A stretch of 23,832 nt of DNA, taken from the NCBI GenBank assembly GCA_035299065.1, contig DATGXI010000149.1, positions 1 to 23,832 on the forward strand. Direction: 5' to 3'. The notes under the pieces were generated by a model. The model worked only from the letters and a program-made list of their open reading frames with translations, was not told the DNA's origin and ran no database searches. Below, piece after piece: positions 8,745 to 17,719 of the stretch (position 1 is the first letter of the stretch; every line of letters starts with the position of its first letter). The stretch comes from DASPJQ01 sp035299065 (GTDB lineage: Bacteria; Bacteroidota; Bacteroidia; Flavobacteriales_D; UBA2798). Position numbers and translations under genes: made by a program.

Positions 8745-10175
8745 CTACTTTTTATCCAGTTTCCTGATGAATAGTTTTTCTTGCGGCAATAGCGCTTGTT
8801 GTATGCGTTTGGCGTATAGTATACTATCAATAATCTCTTTTTGCTTTCTTTCAACCTGCCGTTTTTGTTCAGCAATTAAAAGGTTGTCTTTTCGTTTTTG
8901 CCGGTTTGCACGGTAAATCAGCAAGGCAACAAGTATCATGCAACCAAATCCAATAAGGCCTATTCGAATAAGCATGGTTTGCCGTTTTAGTTGCTGGTTA
9001 TACCGGATGTTTTTCAGGTTTGTTTGCGCAACGTTGTTCAGGCTGTCGGTGGTTTGTTGTTTTTCAAATTCGTATTGCATTTGTGACTGAACACTTGCGC
9101 GGCTGTTTTCTTCATTTACCAGGCTGTCATTATAGGCTATATATAATTTATAGGTTTCGTATGATTTTTTTGCATCGTTTATCATTGAATAGGCTTCGGT
9201 CAAACCACCATAGGCGTTTTTGAGTATTTCTTTGCTGCGTGTTGGTAAAATAATGGCCAGTGCTTTTTTTGAATATTCAATGGCTTCTAATGGTTTTTTT
9301 TGGTCAAGGCTTAACACGGCCAGGTTAATGTTTACATTGGCCATACCGCCCAGGTTATTGAAGTCCTGTTGCAGCTTTAAAGCCATCGTATAGAATTCGC
9401 CAGCTTCACTAAATTTCTTTTTGAAGCGATAAATATTCCCCATATTCATATAAATTGAGGCTATGGTTCCGAGGTCATTTTCTTTTTTTGCCAGCTCCAG
9501 TGCTTTTTCAAAACAAGGTAAAGCTTCATCCAGTTTTTTTTGCTGACCATATGCATTGCCAATGTTGTTCCACGAATAAATCACTCCTGCTTTATCACCT
9601 GTTAACAGGCTTAGGTCAAGCGAACGTTTATGCATACGCAACGCGTCCTCAAAACGTCCTTGTTTTTCATACACAGTGCCCAGGTTGGTATACGCATTGA
9701 TAATACCCGTTGAGTCTTTTATGGATTCACTTATTCGCAATGCTTCAAGGTCATTTTTTATGGCTTCAGGATAATTCCCAATGTAGTGGTACATGATGGC
9801 AATGTCAGTATAGGCATTTGAAAGCGATTTGCTTTTGCCTAGCTTTTTTTCCAGATCAAGCACAGTCATATAGGAATTAAGAGACAGATAGTAATAACCG
9901 TTCAATTCATCAAGGCGACCAAGTATTTTCCATGCAAGCGCTTTGTTTTGAATGGCTTTACGTCTTACAACATTGTTATTGGCATTTTTTAATAATTCAT
10001 TGGCAAGATCCAGGGCTTTTTTAAGTGTTTCGCGTGATTGATCGATTTCGCCTTTTTCCATTTGCGCATTGGCATTTTTGACCAATTGAATAAGCCTGGT
10101 GGTGTCACTGGCCTTGCACCACACCATGCGTGGAGTAAATAAAAGTATGAGCCATATGAAAAAAACCGCTTTCAT
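8745..10175 (-). CDS. TPR sensor-like membrane protein ending at the YAKRIQ helix (paralogue D)
   Basis: A 476-residue protein with a signal peptide ending near WCKA (residues 1-21). TPR helices cover residues about 30-370; clear units include AYTNLGTVYEKQGRFEDAL, WNNIGNAYGQQKKLDEAL and IYMNMGNIYRFKKKFSEA. A conserved pre-membrane stretch follows (ENSRASVQSQMQYEFEK). There is one TM segment at about 401-421, a Lys/Glu-rich helix, then DSILYAKRIQQALLP at 450-464 and a 12-residue basic tail. In related proteins the YAKRIQ helix precedes a SpoIIE/PP2C phosphatase domain, absent here. This is the last and most divergent of four paralogues: its N-terminus lacks the DTSLxLA motif the others share. 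Start and upstream stop overlap by 4 nt. Predicted topology is periplasmic TPR with a cytoplasmic C-terminal helix. The ligand and partner are unknown. Confidence 0.85.
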   Translation of the reverse strand: MKAVFFIWLILLFTPRMVWCKASDTTRLIQLVKNANAQMEKGEIDQSRETLKKALDLANELLKNANNNVVRRKAIQNKALAWKILGRLDELNGYYYLSLNSYMTVLDLEKKLGKSKSLSNAYTDIAIMYHYIGNYPEAIKNDLEALRISESIKDSTGIINAYTNLGTVYEKQGRFEDALRMHKRSLDLSLLTGDKAGVIYSWNNIGNAYGQQKKLDEALPCFEKALELAKKENDLGTIASIYMNMGNIYRFKKKFSEAGEFYTMALKLQQDFNNLGGMANVNINLAVLSLDQKKPLEAIEYSKKALAIILPTRSKEILKNAYGGLTEAYSMINDAKKSYETYKLYIAYNDSLVNEENSRASVQSQMQYEFEKQQTTDSLNNVAQTNLKNIRYNQQLKRQTMLIRIGLIGFGCMILVALLIYRANRQKRKDNLLIAEQKRQVERKQKEIIDSILYAKRIQQALLPQEKLFIRKLDKK

Positions 10176-11641
10176 TTTTTCTGTAATCTTTTTATTTTCA
10201 CAATTATGGTTTTTTCAGACGGAAGCAATGCGCTTTGTATCCGTTTTGCATAATGAATACTGTCCAGCAATTCTTTTTGTTTTTCTTCAACAAGCAATTT
10301 TTGCAATTCAATGGTACGGTTTGCCTTTTTCTTTTCCCTGAAAGCCCGCAATGATACGATGGAAACTATAAGCATAACAAGAATACCGCCCAGACCTGCA
10401 TACAGGTAAACACGTTGGTTGCGCAAGTGGTCCCTGCGTTCAAGGTCAAGCCTGCGTTTGGTAATAGCGTCATGCGTACTGTCAGCTGCTTTTTTTTGGG
10501 CATATGAATAATTGAGCTCTATTTCAATTTGCCTGCGTGTATTTTCATCACTGTTGAGCACATTGCGCAGATCAATGTATTTTTTGTAGTAGGCCAATGC
10601 GGTGGCGTATTGTTTTGTAGAGTCGTAAAGTGTATAAAGGTATTTAAGGCCGTTCAACTTAACGTCTTTTGAATCGGTGCTGTCACTAATGGCAACCGAA
10701 CGCAGGAAATACTGCTCAGCTTTTTTGATGTTGTTTTTCCTTATTTCGGCCTGGCCAAGGTTCATGTAGGTGATGGCCTCATTGGTGTATTGCCCCATCA
10801 TACGGTATAGCTTCAGGGCCTTTGAATAACATTCCTGGCTACGTTCATATTCTTTTTTACCATTGTAAGACGAGGCCATGTTGCCCATAGCAATGGCCTG
10901 GCTGTACAGGTCATTGGTTTTTACAGCAATGTCATAACTCTGCTGCAGGTAATGAAGCCCATTGGCATAATCCTTCTGCAAATTAAAGGCGGTACCCATT
11001 GTACCCAGTAGTGTGCCTTCAAGCTGAATGTATTTTGTCTTGCGTGCTTTTTCAAGTGCTTTTTCAAGTTTTTCAACAGCATCTTTAAACCGGTCCTGTG
11101 CAAGGTATACATTTGCAATTCCCTTTAAATTGTCAGCCTGGCCCATTTCATCGCCAATGGCTTCGTTTTTTGAAAGCGCCTCGTAAAAACATTTCAGGGC
11201 TTCGGGGTAATTACCCGATTCAAAATAGATATTGCCTTTGTTGTTAATGGCTTTTGCAATGCCTTTACGGCCCTTAAGCGCGTGATTTTTGTTTTTTGAA
11301 CGGGTTAATTTTTTGCAATGATAAATGGAAATGTCGTATTCTGATAAAGCACTTTTAAAATCACTTTTTACTTGAAAATACAGTGCCTTTTCATATTCGT
11401 ACTGGGCAACTTCAGGCAATAATTTTAATTGTTCGCCAATTTTAATGGCCTTTGAAACAAGTACAAGGGAAGTGTCAGTATTGGTGTACATATAACTGTA
11501 GGCCAGGTCGGCCAATACAACCATGCGTTCTTTCGGGGTTTTACTGTTCCTGTACTTTATGGCAAGCGAGTCAATACCGGGCTGGGCATTAAGCGTGCCT
11601 GCCAAAAGTAAAATCAACAAATATGTAAACAGTAACCTCAT
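10172..11641 (-). CDS. TPR sensor-like membrane protein ending at the YAKRIQ helix (paralogue C)
   Basis: A 489-residue protein with a signal peptide ending TLNAQ (residues 1-20). An N-terminal motif, NTDTSLVLVSKAIKIG, is shared with the two upstream paralogues. TPR units fill residues about 50-385: NNKGNIYFESGNYPEALKCF, GMGNMASS-type helices, and YMNLGQAEIRKNNIKKAEQYF. The pre-membrane segment ENTRRQIEIELNYSYAQKK precedes a TM at 411-431. The cytoplasmic helix carries DSIHYAKRIQSALLP at 460-474, and 15 mostly basic residues complete the protein. No kinase, phosphatase, cyclase or DNA-binding domain follows. Its start overlaps the stop of the four-TM gene by 4 nt, and its own stop overlaps the start of paralogue D by 4 nt, so the stop cannot be a recent frameshift that cut off a downstream domain. 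Confidence 0.86.
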   Translation of the reverse strand: MRLLFTYLLILLLAGTLNAQPGIDSLAIKYRNSKTPKERMVVLADLAYSYMYTNTDTSLVLVSKAIKIGEQLKLLPEVAQYEYEKALYFQVKSDFKSALSEYDISIYHCKKLTRSKNKNHALKGRKGIAKAINNKGNIYFESGNYPEALKCFYEALSKNEAIGDEMGQADNLKGIANVYLAQDRFKDAVEKLEKALEKARKTKYIQLEGTLLGTMGTAFNLQKDYANGLHYLQQSYDIAVKTNDLYSQAIAMGNMASSYNGKKEYERSQECYSKALKLYRMMGQYTNEAITYMNLGQAEIRKNNIKKAEQYFLRSVAISDSTDSKDVKLNGLKYLYTLYDSTKQYATALAYYKKYIDLRNVLNSDENTRRQIEIELNYSYAQKKAADSTHDAITKRRLDLERRDHLRNQRVYLYAGLGGILVMLIVSIVSLRAFREKKKANRTIELQKLLVEEKQKELLDSIHYAKRIQSALLPSEKTIIVKIKRLQKK

Positions 11642-12621
11642 TTATTTTTAAGTGCGCCTTTTACAATGGCCTGTACTCCTTTATCATCAATGTATGTAGC
11701 ACGTACCAAATCACTTTCACCGGCAAATTCAACTTCGTCTTTATCGTTTACTTTAATAATGCCGTTGTAAAGATCTATGATCGGATTGTTTTTGCATTTT
11801 TTGCAATTGCTGAACTCCAGGCGATATGCACCAACAGGATCGGTTGCCCTTAATAAAGGTTTGGCTTTTTGTGCCTGTATATCATTGAGTGTGGCAAATT
11901 CCCCCGAAAATTGGTTGTTGCGTATGGTCTCAAATTTGGGTTCCAGTTGGGCTTCTGCAAAATAACTGGCATCGCCTTTTGCCAAAGCCAAATAGGCATT
12001 TTCATAGGCTTTATTTCGTTCACCGTAATATGTAACAGCACTGTTACTGGTATTGCAGCCTTCGCAAAAATAGCTGGTAAGATGAACTTTTCGGGCCATG
12101 TAAACAGGAACCAGGAAAGCTACGAATTCAATTACGTAAAACAGGAACATAACCTCGCTGGGCATTGGAATGCCACTGCTGAAACGCCCAACCGACATGC
12201 GGTGGAAAGCTGAATAATTAAGGGCGTATTCCAACACATCGCCAAAACGTAACCATGCATCAAAATAGGCAACCGATTTCTGATCGGCATAAAAAAACAC
12301 CCATGAACTGTACCATCCAACAAAGCCAATGATAAAAACCGTTATGAGGTCAACCGTCAGGTTACGGCTTTTCCCTATGCGTTTACTGAGTGTACCGGTA
12401 AATACAATGCCTAACACAGCAAATATCAATAACAGGAAATTAATGTAAATAATTGGATTTACCATGGATATGGCCCCGTACAACAAACCAATTACAATGG
12501 CAATGCTTACACCGGTTAATAAGCCAAGTACACTAAGCCCCTTGTGAAATTTATTGGAACTTTTGTAGGTAGTTCCCGGTGGGGGTATAATGTTGTCTAA
12601 AAGATCAGGGTTATATGTCAT
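11638..12621 (-). CDS. Four-TM membrane protein with two CxxC pairs, family not recognised
   Basis: A 327-residue protein with no signal peptide. The first 28 residues are polar. TM segments lie at about 29-53, 55-77, 88-111 and 155-176, which puts both ends in the cytoplasm. After TM4 comes CEGC (186-189), an alpha-helical stretch with alternating aromatic residues, and CKKC (273-276); the two pairs could bind one zinc ion. The remaining 50 residues are polar and strand-like. I recognise no family. It sits between paralogues B and C, with 4-nt start/stop overlaps on both sides, so it is very probably made together with the TPR proteins. It could be their membrane partner or the element that reads their cytoplasmic helices. 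That role is inferred from position only. Confidence 0.8.
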   Translation of the reverse strand: MTYNPDLLDNIIPPPGTTYKSSNKFHKGLSVLGLLTGVSIAIVIGLLYGAISMVNPIIYINFLLLIFAVLGIVFTGTLSKRIGKSRNLTVDLITVFIIGFVGWYSSWVFFYADQKSVAYFDAWLRFGDVLEYALNYSAFHRMSVGRFSSGIPMPSEVMFLFYVIEFVAFLVPVYMARKVHLTSYFCEGCNTSNSAVTYYGERNKAYENAYLALAKGDASYFAEAQLEPKFETIRNNQFSGEFATLNDIQAQKAKPLLRATDPVGAYRLEFSNCKKCKNNPIIDLYNGIIKVNDKDEVEFAGESDLVRATYIDDKGVQAIVKGALKNK

Positions 12622-14093
12622 TTGATGTTTTTTTGAAGTGATCGTGTAATGTATTTTTCACCAGGAAGTAAAGCCTGTTGTATGCGTTTTGCATAATGTA
12701 TGCTGTCAATTATTTCCTTTTGTTTTTCATCAACCAGTAATTTTTGAAGAGCTATAAGTTTATTGTTTTTTTTCTGCTGGTTATAGGCCCTGAAAGCAAA
12801 AAGAGCAACGCCCAGCATCAGGAAAAATGCTGCTAACCCTATAAACAGGTAAGTTTGCTGTTGTTTTACTTCACGGTTTCGGTCGCGTTTTTTTTGCTGG
12901 TCAAGTACTGCTACCCGCAGGCTATCTGTTGTTTTATTTTTTTCGAACTGGTATTGCATTTCAGATTGCACTTGTTTACGGGCGTTTTTTTCATTGGTAA
13001 TGCTGTCTTTTAATTCTACGTAACGGGTAAAATGCTCAAGGGCAAGTTCCGGCTTGTTCATGCCAAGATAAACATTTGAAAGATCATGTTCAATGGTTCC
13101 AAGTGTTTTCAGGGCCTGTATACTATCAGCCAGTTGAAAGGCCTTGCGTAAATAGGTTTCGGCCATTAAATGCTTGCCTAAAAAATAGTTTGCCTTTCCC
13201 AGGTTATTGTATAAAATAGCCGTGTTATTTAAATCACCTGTGGCCGTTAACAAAGGCAAGGCTTTTTCCAGGTACGGAATTCCCTTAAGCGGTTCTTTTT
13301 TTTCAATGTGACAAATGCCTATGTTCAGAATAAAAATGGCCGCCATTGATCCCTGCCCATATTTTTCCATGATCGCAACACTCCGGCTAAAATAATCAAT
13401 GGCTTTATCGTATGCATGACGTTCAAGGTGAATGTTGCCAATGCAACCCGTAACAATGGATATTAATTGGGGATTATCTTGTTTTTCGGCAATGGCCATT
13501 GCTTTTTTATAGTAGGTTTCGGCCATGTCAATGTTACCGGTTTGCCCGTAAACACCGCCAATGTTCAGGTAGTTTGTTCCAAGGCGTTTTTCCAGTTTCA
13601 ACGCTTCATTAATGCGTAAACCTTTTAAATACCGGTCAAGCCCACGCGGATAATTACCCTGGGCCACATCTATTGACGCGCTGTTTGAATATACGCTTGA
13701 CTTGCCCATTTTTCCCTCATACTGCATGCGTTTGTTGGTTGAAGCAATCATGCGGTCAAAAACCCGCATGGCCTTATCGCAGTATATCAAACCGGTTTTA
13801 AAATCACTTTTTAAATAGTAGTACCAGCCCATTTCTGACAGGGAAGTACCCATGCCTTTTTGCCACTTTATTTTAACGGCAATACCATAGGCCTGTTTAG
13901 CCAGTATAAGCGATGAGTCGGGATTCACGTATTGCATGTTCCAGGCAAAATCCTGCAATAGTTTTACGCGAACGGTATCGTGTTTTGCTTTTGACAGTTC
14001 TTTTTTTATGGTGCGTGCATCCTGTCCATAAAGGCCAACCGCTATACCAACCAGCACAACCACAAGACCTGTATGTTTAATCATGTTTTTCAT
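12618..14093 (-). CDS. TPR sensor-like membrane protein ending at the YAKRIQ helix (paralogue B)
   Basis: A 491-residue protein with an N-terminal hydrophobic signal sequence ending GLYGQ (residues 1-24; Met4 is an alternative start). The N-terminal motif NPDSSLILAKQAYGIAV is close to those of paralogues A and C. TPR helices run over residues about 50-390, for example NIGGVYGQTGNIDMAETYYK, YNNLGKANYFLGKHLMAETY and LSNVYLGMNKPELALEHF. The conserved pre-membrane piece ENARKQVQSEMQYQFEK-like is here KNARKQVQSEMQYQFEK. There is one TM at 414-434, then DSIHYAKRIQQALLP at 463-477 and a 14-residue tail. No output domain is present. The start overlaps the stop of paralogue A by 4 nt, and the stop overlaps the start of the four-TM gene by 4 nt. 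Confidence 0.86.
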   Translation of the reverse strand: MKNMIKHTGLVVVLVGIAVGLYGQDARTIKKELSKAKHDTVRVKLLQDFAWNMQYVNPDSSLILAKQAYGIAVKIKWQKGMGTSLSEMGWYYYLKSDFKTGLIYCDKAMRVFDRMIASTNKRMQYEGKMGKSSVYSNSASIDVAQGNYPRGLDRYLKGLRINEALKLEKRLGTNYLNIGGVYGQTGNIDMAETYYKKAMAIAEKQDNPQLISIVTGCIGNIHLERHAYDKAIDYFSRSVAIMEKYGQGSMAAIFILNIGICHIEKKEPLKGIPYLEKALPLLTATGDLNNTAILYNNLGKANYFLGKHLMAETYLRKAFQLADSIQALKTLGTIEHDLSNVYLGMNKPELALEHFTRYVELKDSITNEKNARKQVQSEMQYQFEKNKTTDSLRVAVLDQQKKRDRNREVKQQQTYLFIGLAAFFLMLGVALFAFRAYNQQKKNNKLIALQKLLVDEKQKEIIDSIHYAKRIQQALLPGEKYITRSLQKNIK

Positions 14094-15619
14094 GATCGTT
14101 TCAGGTTGTTAAGTTGGCGGTCAATTGACTTATCACTTGGAAGCAGGGCTTGTTGAATGCGTTTGGCGTAATAAATGCTGTCAAGCACTTCCTTTTGTTT
14201 TATTTCAACCATTAATTTTTGCTCTGCAATAATTTTGTTGGCTTTTTGTTTGTTGCGGTATGCCCGTAAAGCAATAAAAGCAAATACCAACATGATAAGG
14301 AACCCGGCTATACCGGCATAGGTATATAATTTTTGACGCTGTATACGCTGTGTATGCGCACGGTGTTCTTCAGCCAGACGTAAAGCTGTTTTCACACTGT
14401 CAGCAGCTTGTTTTTTGTCAAATTCATATTGCATTCCCATTCTTGCCTGTTCTCGCACGTTTTCATCGTTGGTGATTTTGTCTCTGATTTCAATGTGTTT
14501 TTTATACGCTTCAAGAGCTTTCGTATGTTGTTTCTGATCCCTGAAAAGCATGTAAAAATGTTTATGCAAATCGCGTTTGAGCAGGTCAGACCCGTTTGCT
14601 TCAACCAATGGCTTTGATTGAAGCAGGTATCGTTCAGCTTCGTTATACCGTTTAAGATGTAAGTAAATGGCACCAAGGGCCATAATTTCCTGTGCAAGCC
14701 CATAACCATCACCAAGTGTTTCCTGAATTTTTCTGGCATTTTCGTGGTAAACCAGGGCTTTTTCAAATTCTGATAACCTTTCATACACTATGCCTATTCC
14801 TGAAAGGGCAATGGCTTCATTGCGTTGCTGGTTGGTTTGCCGTGCCAGTTCAAGGCCTTTTTCAAAATATTCCAGCGATTTTTGATACAACGCTTTTTCA
14901 GAATACAAAACACCAAGGTTGATGTAGCCGGGAATAAGCAAGGCCGGATTTTTTTGTTTTTCGCCAATTTTAATTACCCGTTCAAAATAATAAAGTCCTT
15001 TATCAATATCGTTGGTTTGGGTATACAACCCGCCAATGTTTAACAGCAACGAGGCTATATTTCGTTCGTTCTTAATTTCCTCGTATAGCTTAAGCGATTC
15101 TAAAAAATAAGAAAGGGCTTTAACATGGTTGGCTTGCGAGGCATAAATGCTTCCGGTATTGCTAAGCGCATAGGCTTTGCCTTTTTTTGCATCTCTTGCT
15201 ATTTTTTTTTCTTTTGAATTGACAAATTTATTAAACAGCGTTTCGGCTATTTTTTCGTACCGGATGGCCTTTTCAAAATCACCCTTTATGTAATAATACC
15301 ATCCAATTTCTACGTTTGAAAGCCCAATGCCCAGCCACCAGTTTAATTTCGTTGAAATATCAAGCGCCTTTTTGGCAAGTATCAATGAGGTGTCCGGATT
15401 GGAAAACATGTATTCCCAGGCCAGGTCCTTGAGCAATTTTACTTCGGTAGTGTCTTCTTTTTTGTTTTTTTCGAGTTCCTGTGCAAGGCTGGTAAGGGAA
15501 GGTTGTGCATTACCATAAAACGAGGCAAAAATTAAAACAGCTGTTGCCAGTGCCTTTGAGAAAGAAACGGATCGTTTTTCTTCACATGTATACGTATATT
15601 TCTTTATCGCAAACAGCAT
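14090..15619 (-). CDS. TPR sensor-like membrane protein ending at the YAKRIQ helix (paralogue A)
   Basis: A 509-residue protein from the ATG at 15619. A TTG four codons upstream at 15631 overlaps the hutU stop by 4 nt, like the other junctions in the operon, and is a real alternative (513 residues). Either way the n-region before the hydrophobic core (ALATAVLIFASFYGNAQ) is unusually long and charged. NPDTSLILAKKALDIS is the shared N-terminal motif. TPR units follow to about residue 405 (NIGGLYTQTNDIDKGLYYF, NLGVLYSEKALYQKSLEYF, GIGIVYERLSEFEKALVY). Then come the pre-membrane segment ENVREQARMGMQYEFDK, a TM at 431-451, DSIYYAKRIQQALLP at 480-494 and a 15-residue tail. There is no output domain. 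This is the first TPR gene after hutU and probably depends on the same transcript. Confidence 0.83.
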   Translation of the reverse strand: MLFAIKKYTYTCEEKRSVSFSKALATAVLIFASFYGNAQPSLTSLAQELEKNKKEDTTEVKLLKDLAWEYMFSNPDTSLILAKKALDISTKLNWWLGIGLSNVEIGWYYYIKGDFEKAIRYEKIAETLFNKFVNSKEKKIARDAKKGKAYALSNTGSIYASQANHVKALSYFLESLKLYEEIKNERNIASLLLNIGGLYTQTNDIDKGLYYFERVIKIGEKQKNPALLIPGYINLGVLYSEKALYQKSLEYFEKGLELARQTNQQRNEAIALSGIGIVYERLSEFEKALVYHENARKIQETLGDGYGLAQEIMALGAIYLHLKRYNEAERYLLQSKPLVEANGSDLLKRDLHKHFYMLFRDQKQHTKALEAYKKHIEIRDKITNDENVREQARMGMQYEFDKKQAADSVKTALRLAEEHRAHTQRIQRQKLYTYAGIAGFLIMLVFAFIALRAYRNKQKANKIIAEQKLMVEIKQKEVLDSIYYAKRIQQALLPSDKSIDRQLNNLKRS

Positions 15620-15627
15620 TACCCAAA

Positions 15628-17646
15628 TCAAAACAACCCCTCAATAATCTTATCATCCACCAAACTTGGCAAGGTTACTTTCAGGGTTTTTGTGCGTTTC
15701 ATTTCCCGTTCAATGGCAAAACGTGCTTCTTTATTTCGTGCCCAGCTCCTGCGTGCAATACCGTTGTTTACGTCCCAGAATAACATTGATTTTAACCGCC
15801 TGTCTGAATCTTTACTGCCGTCAAGCACCATTCCAAAACCACCGTTTATCACTTCGCCCCAGCCAACGCCACCACCGTTGTGCAAACTAATCCAGGTAGC
15901 GCCTCTAAAGCCATCGCCCACAAAATTCTGTACAGCCATGTCAGCCGTAAAAGCCGACCCATCGTAAATATTTGAGGTTTCCCTGTAGGGTGAGTCGGTT
16001 CCTGACACATCGTGGTGGTCACGGCCCAGCACAACCGGAGCTTTAATTTTTTTGGACTTAACGGCTTTGTTAAACGCTTCAGCAATTTTCATACGGCCTT
16101 CAGCATCGGCATACAAAATACGCGCCTGGCTACCCACAACCATTTTATTTTTTTGTGCATCCCTTATCCAAACAATGTTATCATTCAACTGTTGCTTGAT
16201 TTCTTTGGGCGCTGTTTTCAACATTTTTGTCATTACATCCAGCGCAATCTTATCCGTAACCTCCAGGTCTTTTTCATTGGCGCTTGTACACACCCACCTG
16301 AACGGACCAAATCCATAATCAAAACACATGGGCCCTAAAATGTCCTGCACGTAGCTTTGGTATTTGAATGTACCGTCAGCGCGTACAATATTGGCACCCG
16401 CACGGCTTGCTTCCAGTAAAAAAGCATTGCCATAATCAAAAAAGTACATGCCGTTTGCGGTTAGTTTATTAATGGCGTTTACATGGCGTATAAGGCTTTT
16501 TTGCACCTCACTTTTAAAACGCATGGGTTCTTCGGCCATCATTTTATTGCTGGCTTCATAGCTAAAACCGGCAGGGTAGTAGCCACCTGCCCACGGGTTG
16601 TGCAAACTGGTTTGATCGGTGCCAATATCCACTTTCACATTGTCACGTGCCAGTTTTTCCCACAAATCAATTATGTTTCCGTCATACGCCAGTGAAACGG
16701 CCTCACCGTTTGCAATAGCCGTTAACGCACGTACTACAAGTTTATCCAAATCTTTATACACCTCGTCAACCCAGCCTTGCTGGTGGCGTTTCATGGTTGC
16801 CTTGGTATTTACCTCGGCCGTTATGCTTACCAATCCCGCAATTTTTGCTGCCTTGGGTTGTGCACCGCTCATACCTCCCAAACCGGCAGTTACAAATAAT
16901 TTTCCGCGTGTTCCGCGCCCGGCTTTGTCAAGCATGCGTGCAGCATTCATTACGGTAATGGTAGTGCCGTGTACAATGCCCTGTGGTCCTATGTACATAA
17001 AACTTCCGGCAGTCATTTGCCCGTATTGGGTTACACCAAGTGCATTGAATTTTTCCCAGTCATCGGGTTTGCTGTAATTCGGTATCATCATGCCGTTTGT
17101 AACAACAACACGTGGGGCGTCTTTGTGCGAGGGAAATAAGCCCATGGGGTGCCCACTGTATAAAACCAGTGTCTGCTCATCGGTCATGGTGGCCAAATAT
17201 TGCATGGTAAGTAAGTACTGTGCCCAGTTTTGAAATACAGCACCATTTCCACCATAAGTAATTAACTCGTGTGGGTGCTGTGCTACGGCATAGTCCAGGT
17301 TATTGCTCAGCATGTGCTGTATGCATTTTGCCTGTAAGCTTTTGCCCGGGTATTCGCTAACGGGTCGCGCATATATGCTGTAGTCAGGCCTGTACCTGTA
17401 CATGTAAATGCGCCCGTATTTTTTTAGTTCATCGGCAAACTCCTTTGCTAAAACAGCATGGTGTTTAGCCGGGAAATAACGCAGCGCGTTACGTATGGCC
17501 AGGCGTTTTTCCTCTTTGTTCAGTATGTCCTTGCGTTTTGGCGCATGGTTCAGGTTCGGGTCATACGTTTTTTCGGCAGGTAATTTTTCGGGAATACCGG
17601 CAAGTATTAATTTTTTAAAATCAGCGGGTGAAATATTTTTTGACAT
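15628..17646 (-). CDS. hutU: Urocanate hydratase (urocanase)
   Basis: A 672-residue cytoplasmic enzyme converting urocanate to 4-imidazolone-5-propionate, the second step of histidine degradation. The sequence shows the NAD-binding glycine-rich segment TAGLGGMSGAQPKAAKIAG, an early TYGGNGAVFQNW motif, the lower-domain LYSGHPMGLFPS, and the active-site Cys region FDYGFGPFRWVCTS. The last agrees with the longer urocanase class rather than the short proteobacterial one. GGGVGWGEVINGGFGMVLDG near the end is also typical. I prefer ATG 17646 (MSKNISPADF). The upstream in-frame ATG at 17676 would add ten residues overlapping an inverted repeat in the leader. Other hut genes (hutH, hutI, the formiminoglutamate step) are not in the window. 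The gene runs directly into the TPR operon (stop at 15628, next start at 15631 or 15619). Confidence 0.97.
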   Translation of the reverse strand: MSKNISPADFKKLILAGIPEKLPAEKTYDPNLNHAPKRKDILNKEEKRLAIRNALRYFPAKHHAVLAKEFADELKKYGRIYMYRYRPDYSIYARPVSEYPGKSLQAKCIQHMLSNNLDYAVAQHPHELITYGGNGAVFQNWAQYLLTMQYLATMTDEQTLVLYSGHPMGLFPSHKDAPRVVVTNGMMIPNYSKPDDWEKFNALGVTQYGQMTAGSFMYIGPQGIVHGTTITVMNAARMLDKAGRGTRGKLFVTAGLGGMSGAQPKAAKIAGLVSITAEVNTKATMKRHQQGWVDEVYKDLDKLVVRALTAIANGEAVSLAYDGNIIDLWEKLARDNVKVDIGTDQTSLHNPWAGGYYPAGFSYEASNKMMAEEPMRFKSEVQKSLIRHVNAINKLTANGMYFFDYGNAFLLEASRAGANIVRADGTFKYQSYVQDILGPMCFDYGFGPFRWVCTSANEKDLEVTDKIALDVMTKMLKTAPKEIKQQLNDNIVWIRDAQKNKMVVGSQARILYADAEGRMKIAEAFNKAVKSKKIKAPVVLGRDHHDVSGTDSPYRETSNIYDGSAFTADMAVQNFVGDGFRGATWISLHNGGGVGWGEVINGGFGMVLDGSKDSDRRLKSMLFWDVNNGIARRSWARNKEARFAIEREMKRTKTLKVTLPSLVDDKIIEGLF

Positions 17647-17662
17647 AACAATTGCTTGTGTT

Positions 17663-17719
17663 TTTAGGCCACGCATACACTAAGTCACAACGTTGCACAA
17701 AGTGTTTGGGAGGCCTAAA
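17663..17719 (-). promoter_or_regulatory. Inverted repeat in the hutU leader, possible operator
   Basis: A perfect 8-bp inverted repeat, TTTAGGCC (17663-17670) and GGCCTAAA (17712-17719), has a 41-bp gap. The outer arm overlaps a weak -7-like element on the minus strand (TATATTTA, 17716-17723). A TTTA lies 17 bp further upstream (17741-17744) as a poor -33 element. The inner arm lies 17 bp before the preferred hutU start. A repressor dyad or leader stem are both possible; no known regulator site is recognised. Confidence 0.3.

Noticed and set aside
8745..14093. TPR genes as frameshifted or decayed sensor genes
   Set aside because: All four are open throughout and end at the same point relative to the TM. 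The three upstream copies overlap the next start by 4 nt, and after the last only 69 bp remain before the next gene, so there is no room for a lost phosphatase domain.
15896..17077. Plus-strand open frames inside hutU
   Set aside because: They are antisense shadows of a strongly conserved enzyme gene and show no recognisable domain.
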